Origin: Paenibacillus camerounensis | GTDB taxonomy: Bacteria; Bacillota; Bacilli; Paenibacillales; Paenibacillaceae | Assembly (NCBI RefSeq): GCF_000723885.1 | Contig: NZ_CCDG010000003.1 | Span: 80,507-144,506 of the forward strand | Length of the DNA: 64,000 bases | Direction: 5' to 3' | In this document: positions 28,123 to 36,295 of the stretch, piece after piece | Layout of the letters: the number at the start of each line of letters is the position of its first letter | Position numbering within the stretch: the first letter of the stretch is position 1 | Position numbers and translations under genes: made by a program | Notes under the pieces: model-generated | Told to the model about the DNA's origin: nothing | Database searches by the model: none | Seen by the model: the letters and a program-made list of their open reading frames with translations, nothing else

Positions 28123-28313
28123 GCCTGGTGCTCCTTGCATAGATTGAGAGGGGTGACGCCAAGCAGGTGAACCGGGAGCAGAGGCAGTCTCCAGAACCTG
28201 CTGGAATAGGACAAGTACACTTGGATGACAGCAACAGGACAACGGGGAATTACACAGATAACGGAGTATCGGTCTTATTCAATATCATCAATTAATTATG
28301 AGGGGGAAAAAGA

Positions 28314-28790
28314 ATGTTAGCACAGGCGATTCGTAAAAAGCTGGGCAAGGCGGGTAAAGAGGAAAAAGGGTTTACGCTGATTGAGTTATTGGCGGTTATT
28401 GTGATTTTGGGGGTAATTGCAGTAATTGCGGTTCCGTTGATTAGTAATGTTATAGATAATTCCAAAAAGGATTCTGATGTGGCTACGGCAAGACAGATTT
28501 ATGATGCTGCTAGACTATATGTGATTAATGAAAAGGGTGGAGTTTTTGCAGAAGCTGGAGGTATGACGATTACTATTGGACCGAAGGCAACTGCAGACAC
28601 ACTTCAAAATAAAGGTTATCTTGAAAGCCCTATTTACTTACCAAGTACAAAAGACGCAATTACAGGAGGAACAGTAACCTTTGATGCAACTGGTGCCCTG
28701 ACTGGAGTAACTATTGCACCTATTTCATCAGCTGCAAATGCTACAACAGGTACATTTACTCCAGATCAAATTCTCAAGGTTAAGAGATAG
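28314..28790 (+). CDS. pilA: Major type IV pilin (PilA-like prepilin)
   Basis: 158-residue prepilin. A basic 19-residue leader ends KEEKG|FTLIELLAVIVILGVIAVIAVPLI, with Gly at -1, Phe at +1 and Glu at +5, followed by the classic pilin helix; the Pro at the +22 kink is present. The globular part is short (about 110 residues), rich in Thr/Ala/Gly, and without cysteines, as in many Gram-positive pilins. GAGGGGGA precedes the ATG. The codon usage is more AT-rich than that of its neighbours. A terminator hairpin right after it could keep pilin mRNA in excess of the downstream genes. Confidence 0.88.
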   Translation: MLAQAIRKKLGKAGKEEKGFTLIELLAVIVILGVIAVIAVPLISNVIDNSKKDSDVATARQIYDAARLYVINEKGGVFAEAGGMTITIGPKATADTLQNKGYLESPIYLPSTKDAITGGTVTFDATGALTGVTIAPISSAANATTGTFTPDQILKVKR

Positions 28791-28805
28791 CTGAAGGTGT
28801 TGAGC

Positions 28806-28833
28806 TTAGCATAGGAATTGATTCTAGTATAAT
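28806..28833 (+). promoter_or_regulatory. Possible promoter before pilD
   Basis: TTAGCA (28806-28811), 16-base spacer, TATAAT (28828-28833). It would start transcription ahead of the hairpin at 28850, so the hairpin would also act on this transcript. Confidence 0.35.
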
Positions 28834-28849
28834 GGAATTTTACTATTCT

Positions 28850-28879
28850 AAAGGAATCGGAATTCCCGATTCCTTTTTT
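28850..28879 (+). terminator. Terminator after the major pilin
   Basis: Perfect 11-base stem AAAGGAATCGG / CCGATTCCTTT around a five-base loop, followed by TTT. It sits inside the pilus gene order, 30 bases before pilD, so it may split expression of pilin from the downstream genes. Confidence 0.75.
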
Positions 28880-28908
28880 AAAATCCACAGAACAGGAACC
28901 ATCACCCC

Positions 28909-29658
28909 ATGACCATTGTTATCGCAGGATACATCACGCTTGTCGGGCTGATTCTGGGCTCCTTCTATAATGTAGTGGCGCTGCGGGTGCCGGCGGGAGA
29001 GTCGCTGGTGCGGCCGCCGTCGCATTGTACCAGCTGCGGGACGCGGCTGACAGCGCGGGATCTGCTGCCGGTGGCAAGTTACCTTCTGTCCTGGGGCAGG
29101 TGCCGGCACTGCGGGGCGAAGGTGTCGCCGCTGTATATGCTTGGTGAAATGGCGACAGGGCTGTTATTCCTGTGGGTATACCTGCAGTATGGCCTATCCG
29201 GGCAAGGCATTACCGGGTTTGTGCTCGTCAGCCTCGCGGTCATCGTAACGGTAGCTGACCTGAAATACATGCTGATCCCGAATAAGGTGCTGCTGTTTTT
29301 CCTGCCGCTGCTTCTGGTGCTGGTGATCCTGTTTCCGGAAGGTCCGCTATGGTCTCAACTGCTGGGAGGCTCGGCAGGCGGTCTCATTATTCTGCTGCTA
29401 GCCCTGCTAGGGGGGATGGGCATGGGAGATGTGAAGCTGTTCGCGCTGCTGGGCTGGGTAATCGGCTTTCCTAATGTGATTCTGGCCTTTCTGATTGCCT
29501 GCACACTGGGAAGCCTTGCCGGCGGTACGCTGATACTGCTCGGCAAGGTGAAACGCAGACAGCCGATTCCGTTCGGACCTTGGCTGGCGGCAGGCTCACT
29601 AATCGCTTTCTCTTACGGTTCACAACTTATCAGCGGTTATCTCGCGCTCATCCGTTAG
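28909..29658 (+). CDS. pilD: Type IV prepilin peptidase/N-methylase
   Basis: Membrane aspartyl protease that cleaves prepilin leaders and N-methylates the new N terminus. 249 residues. N-terminal methylase-type domain with two CxxC pairs (Cys40/Cys43 and Cys65/Cys68) and the LGSFYNVVALRVP motif. Active-site aspartates are in VADLKYMLIP (about residue 117) and GGMGMGDVKLFALLGW (about 175), the GxGD signature. About eight hydrophobic segments. Its substrates presumably include the four prepilin-like proteins in this locus. AGGAACC is a weak ribosome site. Confidence 0.93.
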   Translation: MTIVIAGYITLVGLILGSFYNVVALRVPAGESLVRPPSHCTSCGTRLTARDLLPVASYLLSWGRCRHCGAKVSPLYMLGEMATGLLFLWVYLQYGLSGQGITGFVLVSLAVIVTVADLKYMLIPNKVLLFFLPLLLVLVILFPEGPLWSQLLGGSAGGLIILLLALLGGMGMGDVKLFALLGWVIGFPNVILAFLIACTLGSLAGGTLILLGKVKRRQPIPFGPWLAAGSLIAFSYGSQLISGYLALIR

Positions 29659-29673
29659 GAGGAACTTTATAGC

Positions 29674-31317
29674 ATGTTTGGAATAGGTAACAAAGCGGCC
29701 GGTGTCTCCATTGAGCAGACGGGCATCCGCTATATCAGCTTCAAGAACAATCAGGGCAAACAGGTCCACAAAAAAAGATTCATGCCGCTGCTTCCGGGCA
29801 TGATCGTTGAGAACCAGGTGGCTGACAGCGAGGCGCTGCTGGACCGGCTGAGACAATGGGTGAAAACGAAGGGGCTGCGCGGCAGTGCAGTTAACCTGTC
29901 AATCCCCCCTTCACAGATGATCATCCGCAAGATGACGATTCCAAGCACGGTAGAGAAGCAGATTGACCAGCTGGTGAAGCTGGAGGTCGAGACCAGCCTG
30001 CATCTCCCTTTTGAGAATCCGGTGTACGATTACGTGGTTACCGGACAGGAGGAGAACGAGAGCCAACTGATTATATTTGCCGCACCGCGCAAGGTTGTCC
30101 AGGATTACGTGGATGTACTTGAAGATGCCGGGCTGAAAATAAAAAGCGTTGAGGTTTCGGCAACCGCTCTGGCCCGCAGCATCGTGGCAGGCTATGGACA
30201 TGCTTTTAACGAGACGATGCTAATTCATCTGGAGCAGTCGCTGCTTGATATCTATATGTTCCGTAACGGAAATCCGGTGTTTATGCGGACGATTAATCTG
30301 GTGGATCTGGCCCAGGCACAGCCGCTGCCCTTCAATTTGAGCAAAGAAATTCCGTTTGCAGCAGAGGCAGAGGCGGAAGCTGCCGCCTCTGCTGCCTCAC
30401 AGGACCATTTGTCGGCTGAACAGATCGTGGAGATTACAGCGGAGATCTCGCGTATGCTGAGCTTTTACCAGTACAGCCTGCATGACGGCACTACACGGAT
30501 TACGGAGCTGCTGATTACAGGCGCACCCGATATGCGCAGCCAGCTGCAGCAGGAGCTGCAGGCGGCGCTGCCGGAGCTGGCCATTGCCCCGATTGCCGTT
30601 GACCAGTTCGCTGCCGGTGTACGGCCGGACAACAGTCTCAATGATTACCGGGTAGCTGCCGGAGCGGCGCTGCGTGATCCCAAGCTGCGCAACATTAACC
30701 TGCTGCCGCGTGAGGACCGCGAGACGATCGTATTCCCTTATGTTGCAGTGACGCTTGCCGCGGTGTGGGTGCTTGGCGTAGCCGGGACCGGTATTTTGTA
30801 TACTTCAGTGCGCGGAGAGTATGCGGATCAGAGCACAAGGATTCAGGCAGTTCAGGATCAGAATGCTAACCTGCAGCTTGAACTGGCCAGCCTGAACAGC
30901 AGCGGAGCCGGTAGCGGCAGCTTTGACAGGACGGCGATTATTGAAGCTTTGTCAGCCAGCCGGGTAAATGCCGCTGCCTTGCTTAATGAACTGAAGTCGA
31001 AGCTGCCGTATGCCGCTGTAATCCGGGAAATCAGCTATTCTTTCCGCGGGGATCTGCTGCTGACTGTGAACTTTACAGATATGGAGCACAGCGGAGTATA
31101 CCTGACTTCGCTGCGGGGAATGCCGTTTGCCCGTGAAGCGGTCATTGAGAAGTTATCCGAAGGCTCAGCAAGCTCAGGTGCAGCCGGAAGCTTATCTAAT
31201 CTGATGAATTATTCAGCCGTATACCGGGTGAATACAGCACCAGCAGCTGCTGATCAGCAAGCAGCGGAAGCGCAGGCTGCTGCGGAGGGGGGAGCGGACA
31301 GCAATGGAACAGATTAA
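29674..31317 (+). CDS. PilM-PilN fusion protein
   Basis: A single 547-residue frame covers two pilus alignment proteins. Residues about 1-330 are the actin-like PilM (GNKAAGVSIEQTGIRYISF start, LSIPPSQMIIRKMTIP, LEVETSLHLPFENPVYDYVV). Residues 340-345 are NINLLP, the N-terminal motif by which free PilN binds PilM, then charged residues, a transmembrane helix (about 352-374), a coiled coil and a periplasmic-side ferredoxin-like part. Family knowledge: PilN's INLLP peptide inserts into PilM; here the two are covalently joined with no stop between. The frame is continuous. It overlaps the PilO-like gene by 14 bases. Confidence 0.85.
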   Translation: MFGIGNKAAGVSIEQTGIRYISFKNNQGKQVHKKRFMPLLPGMIVENQVADSEALLDRLRQWVKTKGLRGSAVNLSIPPSQMIIRKMTIPSTVEKQIDQLVKLEVETSLHLPFENPVYDYVVTGQEENESQLIIFAAPRKVVQDYVDVLEDAGLKIKSVEVSATALARSIVAGYGHAFNETMLIHLEQSLLDIYMFRNGNPVFMRTINLVDLAQAQPLPFNLSKEIPFAAEAEAEAAASAASQDHLSAEQIVEITAEISRMLSFYQYSLHDGTTRITELLITGAPDMRSQLQQELQAALPELAIAPIAVDQFAAGVRPDNSLNDYRVAAGAALRDPKLRNINLLPREDRETIVFPYVAVTLAAVWVLGVAGTGILYTSVRGEYADQSTRIQAVQDQNANLQLELASLNSSGAGSGSFDRTAIIEALSASRVNAAALLNELKSKLPYAAVIREISYSFRGDLLLTVNFTDMEHSGVYLTSLRGMPFAREAVIEKLSEGSASSGAAGSLSNLMNYSAVYRVNTAPAAADQQAAEAQAAAEGGADSNGTD

Positions 31318-31903
31318 TAAGTACCGCTCGCCGATTGTGATGGGAATACTCATTCTGTTTTTAATTCTTTTTGCCTTTTATATGCTGGCGGTCCGCCCGG
31401 TAAGCAGCGATATCGCTGTGCAGAACAGTGAACTCTCACTGCTGGAACGGGAGGGATCGGCGCTTCAGAACAAAATTAATGAACTCAAGGGCGCCGGAGA
31501 TAGCCTGAGCGCAGACGAAGAGACGGCACTGGCTGCTATTCCGCAAGGTGACGGAAGCGAAGCGCTGATCAGCGACCTGAAGGCAATCGGTGACAGCTCT
31601 CATGCCCGCTTGAAGGACATCGGCTTTTCCCTGACCGGATCAAGTACCGCGGGAACCTGGACGGGCGAAACAGCAGCCGCTTCGGCCGGACTACGGGAGA
31701 TTAAAATGACAGCTATTGTTGAAGGCGGCTATATCGAGATTAATGAATGGCTGAAGCAGCTGAACAAGATGCCGAGACTGATCACCGTGGATTCTTTCGC
31801 CTTCCAGCAGCCGTATGAATTTCCGACTGCACAGAATCCCGGCAGCATCCTGACAGCCAATGTGGCATTTACAGCCTATTACGAGGCTGAAGCGGCAGAG
31901 TAA
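31304..31903 (+). CDS. PilO-like pilus alignment protein
   Basis: 199 residues: short cytoplasmic start, one transmembrane helix (IVMGILILFLILFAFYMLAV, about 11-30), a coiled-coil stretch (about 40-65) and a C-terminal globular domain. This is the PilO architecture, and its position straight after PilN in an overlapping frame supports it. It is expected to pair with the PilN half of the upstream protein to link the cytoplasmic ATPase to the membrane. GGGGGAGCG precedes the ATG. Sequence identity to PilO was not recognisable beyond the layout. A terminator follows. Confidence 0.75.
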   Translation: MEQINKYRSPIVMGILILFLILFAFYMLAVRPVSSDIAVQNSELSLLEREGSALQNKINELKGAGDSLSADEETALAAIPQGDGSEALISDLKAIGDSSHARLKDIGFSLTGSSTAGTWTGETAAASAGLREIKMTAIVEGGYIEINEWLKQLNKMPRLITVDSFAFQQPYEFPTAQNPGSILTANVAFTAYYEAEAAE

Positions 31904-31938
31904 TCAGTAGATCATTCAGGTTGTTACAGGCACTATTA

Positions 31939-31978
31939 AAGCTTCGTCTTCCTTCTCAGGGAGGACGGAGTTTTTTTG
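31939..31978 (+). terminator. Terminator ending the pilus operon
   Basis: CTTCGTCTTCCT / AGGGAGGACGGAG stem followed by seven T residues. Confidence 0.85.
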
Positions 31979-32132
31979 TGCGCCGCGAAGCTGCCAATCC
32001 GTTTTCAGCCGGCTGCAGATTGGGTATTTTAGCTTACAGGCTATCGTAAGTTATAAAGTATCCTTTACAGCAACAGCAGCAGTTTCGTTCTACCCGAATA
32101 AGCAGAAAAAGATGAATAAGGAGGCTTTTCAC

Positions 32133-32735
32133 ATGAAAAAGAAATGGTTGATCGGTTCACTGGCACTTTCGCTCGGTCTGGTATCCGCGGGAAGCGGAGC
32201 CCTGGCGGCTGCGCCGGTTACAGGAAGCACGGCAGTTAAGACAGTAGCAGCATCATTGCCGGGAAAAGAAGGTCCCGCTACCATTAACAATCTTACAGAG
32301 CGAAGCATTATTCCGCTGCTCGTCCACGCCAAGAAGCTGTACACATATGCCAGCGGCGCGGGCAATACCTACGGGTCTGAGAAGTTTGATTATAACGGAC
32401 TGGAATACCGCTATCTTACCAGTGACCTCGGAACCAAGCAGCAGCTGATGAATTATATAAAAAGAGGATTTACGCACAACGCCGCAGCCTTTTATGCGCA
32501 GACGCAGTTTCTTGAAATGAAAGGCAGAATGGCTCAGGTTAACGCAGACGTGGGCAATCATCTCCAGTTCGATAAAGCGACTGCAAAGATGGTTTCCAAA
32601 ACAGCAACTACAGCTGTATTCGAGCTAAGTGTGCCTCAGGGAAGCGGACAGGGAGAGAATGCCGATGTTGTGGTCAAGCTGAAAAAAGTAAACGGCTACT
32701 GGAGAATTGATATGTCACCGGACACCTTGTTCTAA
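32133..32735 (+). CDS. Secreted protein, possible IseA-type DL-endopeptidase inhibitor
   Basis: Start at ATG 32133, eight bases after AAGGAGG; an in-frame upstream ATG at 32112 lacks such a site. 200 residues with a clear signal peptide (MKKKWLIGSLALSLGLVSAGSGALAAA). The mature part has a TERSIIPLLVHAKKLYTYASG start, YRYLTSDLGTKQQLMNYIKRGFT, and a C-terminal VVVKLKKVNGYWRIDMS strand. The pattern of a Tyr-rich helix followed by D.GTK..L..Y....T recalls B. subtilis IseA, which restrains cell-wall DL-endopeptidases; this is memory-based and uncertain. It sits between the pilus locus and a VanW protein. Confidence 0.5.
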   Translation: MKKKWLIGSLALSLGLVSAGSGALAAAPVTGSTAVKTVAASLPGKEGPATINNLTERSIIPLLVHAKKLYTYASGAGNTYGSEKFDYNGLEYRYLTSDLGTKQQLMNYIKRGFTHNAAAFYAQTQFLEMKGRMAQVNADVGNHLQFDKATAKMVSKTATTAVFELSVPQGSGQGENADVVVKLKKVNGYWRIDMSPDTLF

Positions 32736-32782
32736 TGAAACTATAGGGATGAAGGGACAAAGCTTCATAGCTGCTTCACAGC

Positions 32783-32817
32783 AAAAAGACGGCCGGATTG
32801 AATTCCGGCCGTCTTTT
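32783..32817. terminator. Bidirectional terminator
   Basis: AAAAGACGGCCGGA / TCCGGCCGTCTTTT palindrome between the convergent IseA-like and VanW genes. Confidence 0.9.
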
Positions 32818-32861
32818 GCGGTGAACAGAAGGGGGTCTGCTGCACAGGAACAGACAGCCGT

Positions 32862-34292
32862 TCACTCATTGCTGCGTACGCCGTCCTCTACAAGCGGCTT
32901 CTTTACAGGCTCTGGCTGGACTGCGTTGCTCATACCGCCCCGGTTAATTGCGATTACCTGCTTTTGTGCCGGATAAATATCACGGGAGAGCTGTTTCTTT
33001 TCAAGTGCCTTACCGTCTACATAACGTGTAATATAGGTCTCTACTACATACCCGGCCTTCCCGCTCTGGATAACGCGTGTGCCTCCGCGGGGCAGCGAGG
33101 AATCGCTAACATATCTCGCTGCAGGCTGCAGGATTTCAACCGTCTGGGATTGGACGCTATAATAAACATTTTTGGGGAAGGTACCAAACAGCTTAATGGT
33201 TAAGGTCCGGCCTTCAACAGCGGCCTTGATAATCAGGTACTTGCCCGTATTATTGCGGAACCGGAAATTAATATAGCCTTGGGCAAACGTAGCATCCTGC
33301 CCCTTTGGCAAATAGCTGACGGGCAGGGAGTGATTGCGCCGCTCGACAATTTCCAGGCCGGCTCTGATTGCCGCATTATAGAGCGTACTGGACACCTGGC
33401 AAATACCGCCGCCTGTACCGGGCTGCAGCTTGCCGTTCACGATGACCGGCGCTTCGCGCAGCCCCGATTCCTGCTGGGCTTTTTCAATCGCTTTACCGTA
33501 ATCAAAGACAGCATCCGGCGGCAGTATCGTTCCGTTCACAGCTTTAGCGGCAGCGTCTACATTGTGGGTACGCCCCGGCCCGCTTAAACCTAGTGAGGTG
33601 CTGAACTGCATGATTTTTCGTTCAATTCCCTGATCCTTCAGCGCTTTTAAGGTTATGGAAGGCTCTTTTACAGTCAAGGGTACCTCCAGAGTAATCTTGT
33701 TGCCCTGCAAGGCAGCCGGATCGGCAAGCTTTACCGGCAGTGCCGCCCGCAGGACAAGTTCCAGCCCGTGCCAGTCCACTTCGTACGAGGTGGTCTCTGC
33801 TGTATAGACCACCCGGTCATCTTCGGTAATACGCCGGGTGGCATCAACCGGGATGCCGAAGGATTCAATTTCCCATGCGGTGCTTAGGCTCGACTGCAGC
33901 CGGGCTATATCCAGATGGATACCGAGCTCCCAGCCGGCGGCGAAGCTGCGGCGGGCCTGTGCCCGGTCGAGCATCCGCCCTTCCGTTAAGCGCTGCAGCC
34001 CCTGAAGGAATTGTTCAGCTTCATAATCCGCTCCGGCCTGCTTCAGGGTGACGGTCAGTTCGGTGTTAGCGCCTGCTTTTAGTACGAGCGGAATGGCTTC
34101 AAGGGCGTCAATCCGGGCGGCCAGGCCGCTGCGGACCTCGGCAATCTCCATTTCACCGATATCCCAGCCTGCCAGCCGTGTATCCTTCGGGAGGGTGTGC
34201 TGTCCTCCATATAGATGAAGCCCGCCGGCCAGCAGTGAAGCGGCCAGCAGCAGCGAGATGGCTGCGGTGAGGACGATATGTGCTTTTTTCAT
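32862..34292 (-). CDS. VanW-family protein with G5-like C-terminal domain
   Basis: 476 residues. N-terminal hydrophobic signal anchor (about 5-25), then a peptidoglycan-binding-type PG_binding_4 region (about 75-220). The VanW domain is at about 235-385, with DYGKAIEKAQQESGLREAPVIVNGKLQPGTGGGICQVSSTLYNAA and LPVSYLPKGQDATFAQGYINFRF. A C-terminal ~65 residues (SLPRGGTRVIQSGKAGYVVETYITRYVDGK) look like a G5 domain. Similar to B. subtilis YoaR. Predicted to act outside the membrane at the cell wall; the biochemical role of VanW is not settled. It converges with the IseA-like gene. Confidence 0.85.
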   Translation of the reverse strand: MKKAHIVLTAAISLLLAASLLAGGLHLYGGQHTLPKDTRLAGWDIGEMEIAEVRSGLAARIDALEAIPLVLKAGANTELTVTLKQAGADYEAEQFLQGLQRLTEGRMLDRAQARRSFAAGWELGIHLDIARLQSSLSTAWEIESFGIPVDATRRITEDDRVVYTAETTSYEVDWHGLELVLRAALPVKLADPAALQGNKITLEVPLTVKEPSITLKALKDQGIERKIMQFSTSLGLSGPGRTHNVDAAAKAVNGTILPPDAVFDYGKAIEKAQQESGLREAPVIVNGKLQPGTGGGICQVSSTLYNAAIRAGLEIVERRNHSLPVSYLPKGQDATFAQGYINFRFRNNTGKYLIIKAAVEGRTLTIKLFGTFPKNVYYSVQSQTVEILQPAARYVSDSSLPRGGTRVIQSGKAGYVVETYITRYVDGKALEKKQLSRDIYPAQKQVIAINRGGMSNAVQPEPVKKPLVEDGVRSNE

Positions 34293-34644
34293 CAGATAGT
34301 CTCCTTCGAAAGCGGCAGATTTGCGTGCAGGGAGCAGCGCAGGCCGGGGTTAAAAGCTTACGGATTGCAATGTCCAGCCGATATATAAACGTGGGAGCTG
34401 GTCCAGGCAGGATTTTTTTGCGGGAATCACGAATGTATTACAGAATGAACAGCAGCCAGTGAAATACAGGGCCTGTTCTATGTATATGAGCGGACCGGGT
34501 AAAACTTTCGGGTACTCAAACGGTTACAGATTTGTTACAATAGATACGCCTGTGGTATTTGGGCAGTTGATGGAAGCTTCTGCGGTTTGGTGCCTGACCT
34601 GACGGCCGGCCGGCGGAATATGACAAAATCGGGAAGTGATAATT
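34293..34644. other. Spacer between VanW gene and ftsE
   Basis: No gene seen. It holds the third GCCGATATATA (34377-34387) and a TACAAT (34536-34541) that could be the ftsE -10; no good -35 was found at 17 bases. Confidence 0.4.
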
Positions 34645-35331
34645 TTGATCGAAATGCAGGATGTATGGAAGACGTACCCCAACGGGACCAATGCCCTTCA
34701 GGGGATATCCGTCAAGATTGACCGTAACGAATTCGTGTATGTCGTCGGACCGTCCGGCGCAGGAAAATCAACATTCATGAAATTAATTTATAGAGAAGAA
34801 ACACCGACGAAAGGCCAGATATCAGTAGGCGGGTTCAATATCGGCAAGCTGAAGCCGCGTAAAATTCCTTATGTTAGGCGCAATATCGGCGTAGTGTTTC
34901 AGGATTTCCGGCTGCTGCCTAAGCTGACGGCGTATGAGAATGTCGCTTTTGCGATGGAGGTTATTGAGGCCCCGAAGAAAATCATGAAGAAGCGCGTTAA
35001 CGAGGTGCTTGATCTGGTGGGACTGCGCAGCAAAGCGAACCGTGAGCCTTCCCAGCTATCGGGCGGAGAGCAGCAGCGGATTGCGATTGCCCGTGCCATC
35101 GTCAACAATCCGTCCGTTATCATTGCAGACGAGCCTACCGGTAACCTCGATCCCGAGACCTCCTGGGGCATCATGCAGCTGCTGGACGAAATTAATTTTC
35201 GCGGTACAACGATTGTGATGGCTACCCATAACAGGGATATCGTCAATAAAATGCGCAAACGGGTACTGGCGATCGAGAACGGCAACATTGTCAGAGACCA
35301 GGTGAGAGGGGAATACGGTTATGAGTTTTAA
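34645..35331 (+). CDS. ftsE: Cell division ATP-binding protein FtsE
   Basis: ATPase of the FtsEX complex, which drives activation of peptidoglycan hydrolases. The best start is TTG 34645, preceded by GGGAAGTG, giving [14 protein letters not shown] as in Firmicute FtsE. About 228 residues. Walker [11 protein letters not shown] loop, signature [15 protein letters not shown], Walker [14 protein letters not shown] and the H loop ATHNRDIV are all present. Its last bases overlap ftsX, and a secreted M23 hydrolase follows, matching the FtsEX-PcsB/EnvC/CwlO arrangement. Confidence 0.95.
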   Translation: MIEMQDVWKTYPNGTNALQGISVKIDRNEFVYVVGPSGAGKSTFMKLIYREETPTKGQISVGGFNIGKLKPRKIPYVRRNIGVVFQDFRLLPKLTAYENVAFAMEVIEAPKKIMKKRVNEVLDLVGLRSKANREPSQLSGGEQQRIAIARAIVNNPSVIIADEPTGNLDPETSWGIMQLLDEINFRGTTIVMATHNRDIVNKMRKRVLAIENGNIVRDQVRGEYGYEF

Positions 35332-36235
35332 AACCTTCTTGCGCCACATGCGGGAAGGCTTCAAAAATGTATTCCGCAACGGCTGGATGTCGGTGGCTTC
35401 CATCACATCTATTGTCGTCTCCCTATTCGTGCTCGGTGTCTTTATTTTGCTTGTACTCAATGTGAACTCCATCGCCGACAAGGCGGACAGCCAGGTGCAG
35501 GTCAATGTGCATCTGACGCTTAACACAGATCAGAAGATGCGTGAAACACTGCAGAACGAAATCGGCAGCATGCCGGAAGTAAGCAAGGTGGAGTTCATAT
35601 CCAAGGAGCAGGGGCTGATTGAGTTCCGTGAGGATATGGGGCCGGAGGCAGCCGAGCTGCTTGAAGGCTTTGACGAAGAGAATAACCCGCTGCCGGACAA
35701 GCTGCTGGTCGAAGTGATTGAACCGACCACTGTTCCGTTTGTAGCAGATAAGATAGAAGCACTAAACACAACGCATGAAGAGAAGCCGATATATAAAGTA
35801 AACTACGGTAAGGGCTCCGTTGAGACACTGTTTAAGATTACGCGCGCTGTGCGCAATATAGGCTTTATTTTTGTAGCAGGCCTGGCTCTGATGTCCATGT
35901 TCCTGATTTCCAATACGATCCGGGTAACCATTCTCGCCCGCCGCAAGGAGATTGGCATTATGAAGCTGGTAGGGGCAACGAATGCGTTTATCCGCTGGCC
36001 GTTTTTTGTGGAAGGGGCGCTGATCGGACTGATCGGGTCACTGGTGACCTCCGGCGTTCTCTTTATCGGTTACAGCAGTCTGACCCGTTCTGTTCAGGGT
36101 GATCCGATGCTGGGGCTGCAGATGATTCCTGTTGAAGAAATCTGGCTGCTCATGTGCGGGCTGCTGGTGGGCCTTGGCATGCTGATCGGAATCTGGGGAA
36201 GTACCGTGTCGATCCGCAAGTTTTTGAAGGTGTAG
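35321..36235 (+). CDS. ftsX: Cell division permease FtsX
   Basis: Membrane partner of FtsE, 304 residues. One transmembrane segment after an N-terminal arginine-rich cytoplasmic stretch (SITSIVVSLFVLGVFILLVL), a large extracellular loop (about 50-170; here it would contact the hydrolase), then three C-terminal transmembrane segments with ILARRKEIGIMKLVGAT, the coupling element of the MacB/FtsX family. GAGAGGGG precedes its ATG, 11 bases inside ftsE. A GCCGATATATA motif occurs within the coding sequence (35785-35795). Confidence 0.95.
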   Translation: MSFKTFLRHMREGFKNVFRNGWMSVASITSIVVSLFVLGVFILLVLNVNSIADKADSQVQVNVHLTLNTDQKMRETLQNEIGSMPEVSKVEFISKEQGLIEFREDMGPEAAELLEGFDEENNPLPDKLLVEVIEPTTVPFVADKIEALNTTHEEKPIYKVNYGKGSVETLFKITRAVRNIGFIFVAGLALMSMFLISNTIRVTILARRKEIGIMKLVGATNAFIRWPFFVEGALIGLIGSLVTSGVLFIGYSSLTRSVQGDPMLGLQMIPVEEIWLLMCGLLVGLGMLIGIWGSTVSIRKFLKV

Positions 36236-36295
36236 GGACCATTTCTGACGTGAGATGACATTATAAATACGGAGTAAAAGGATGGGGAGTGCGAG

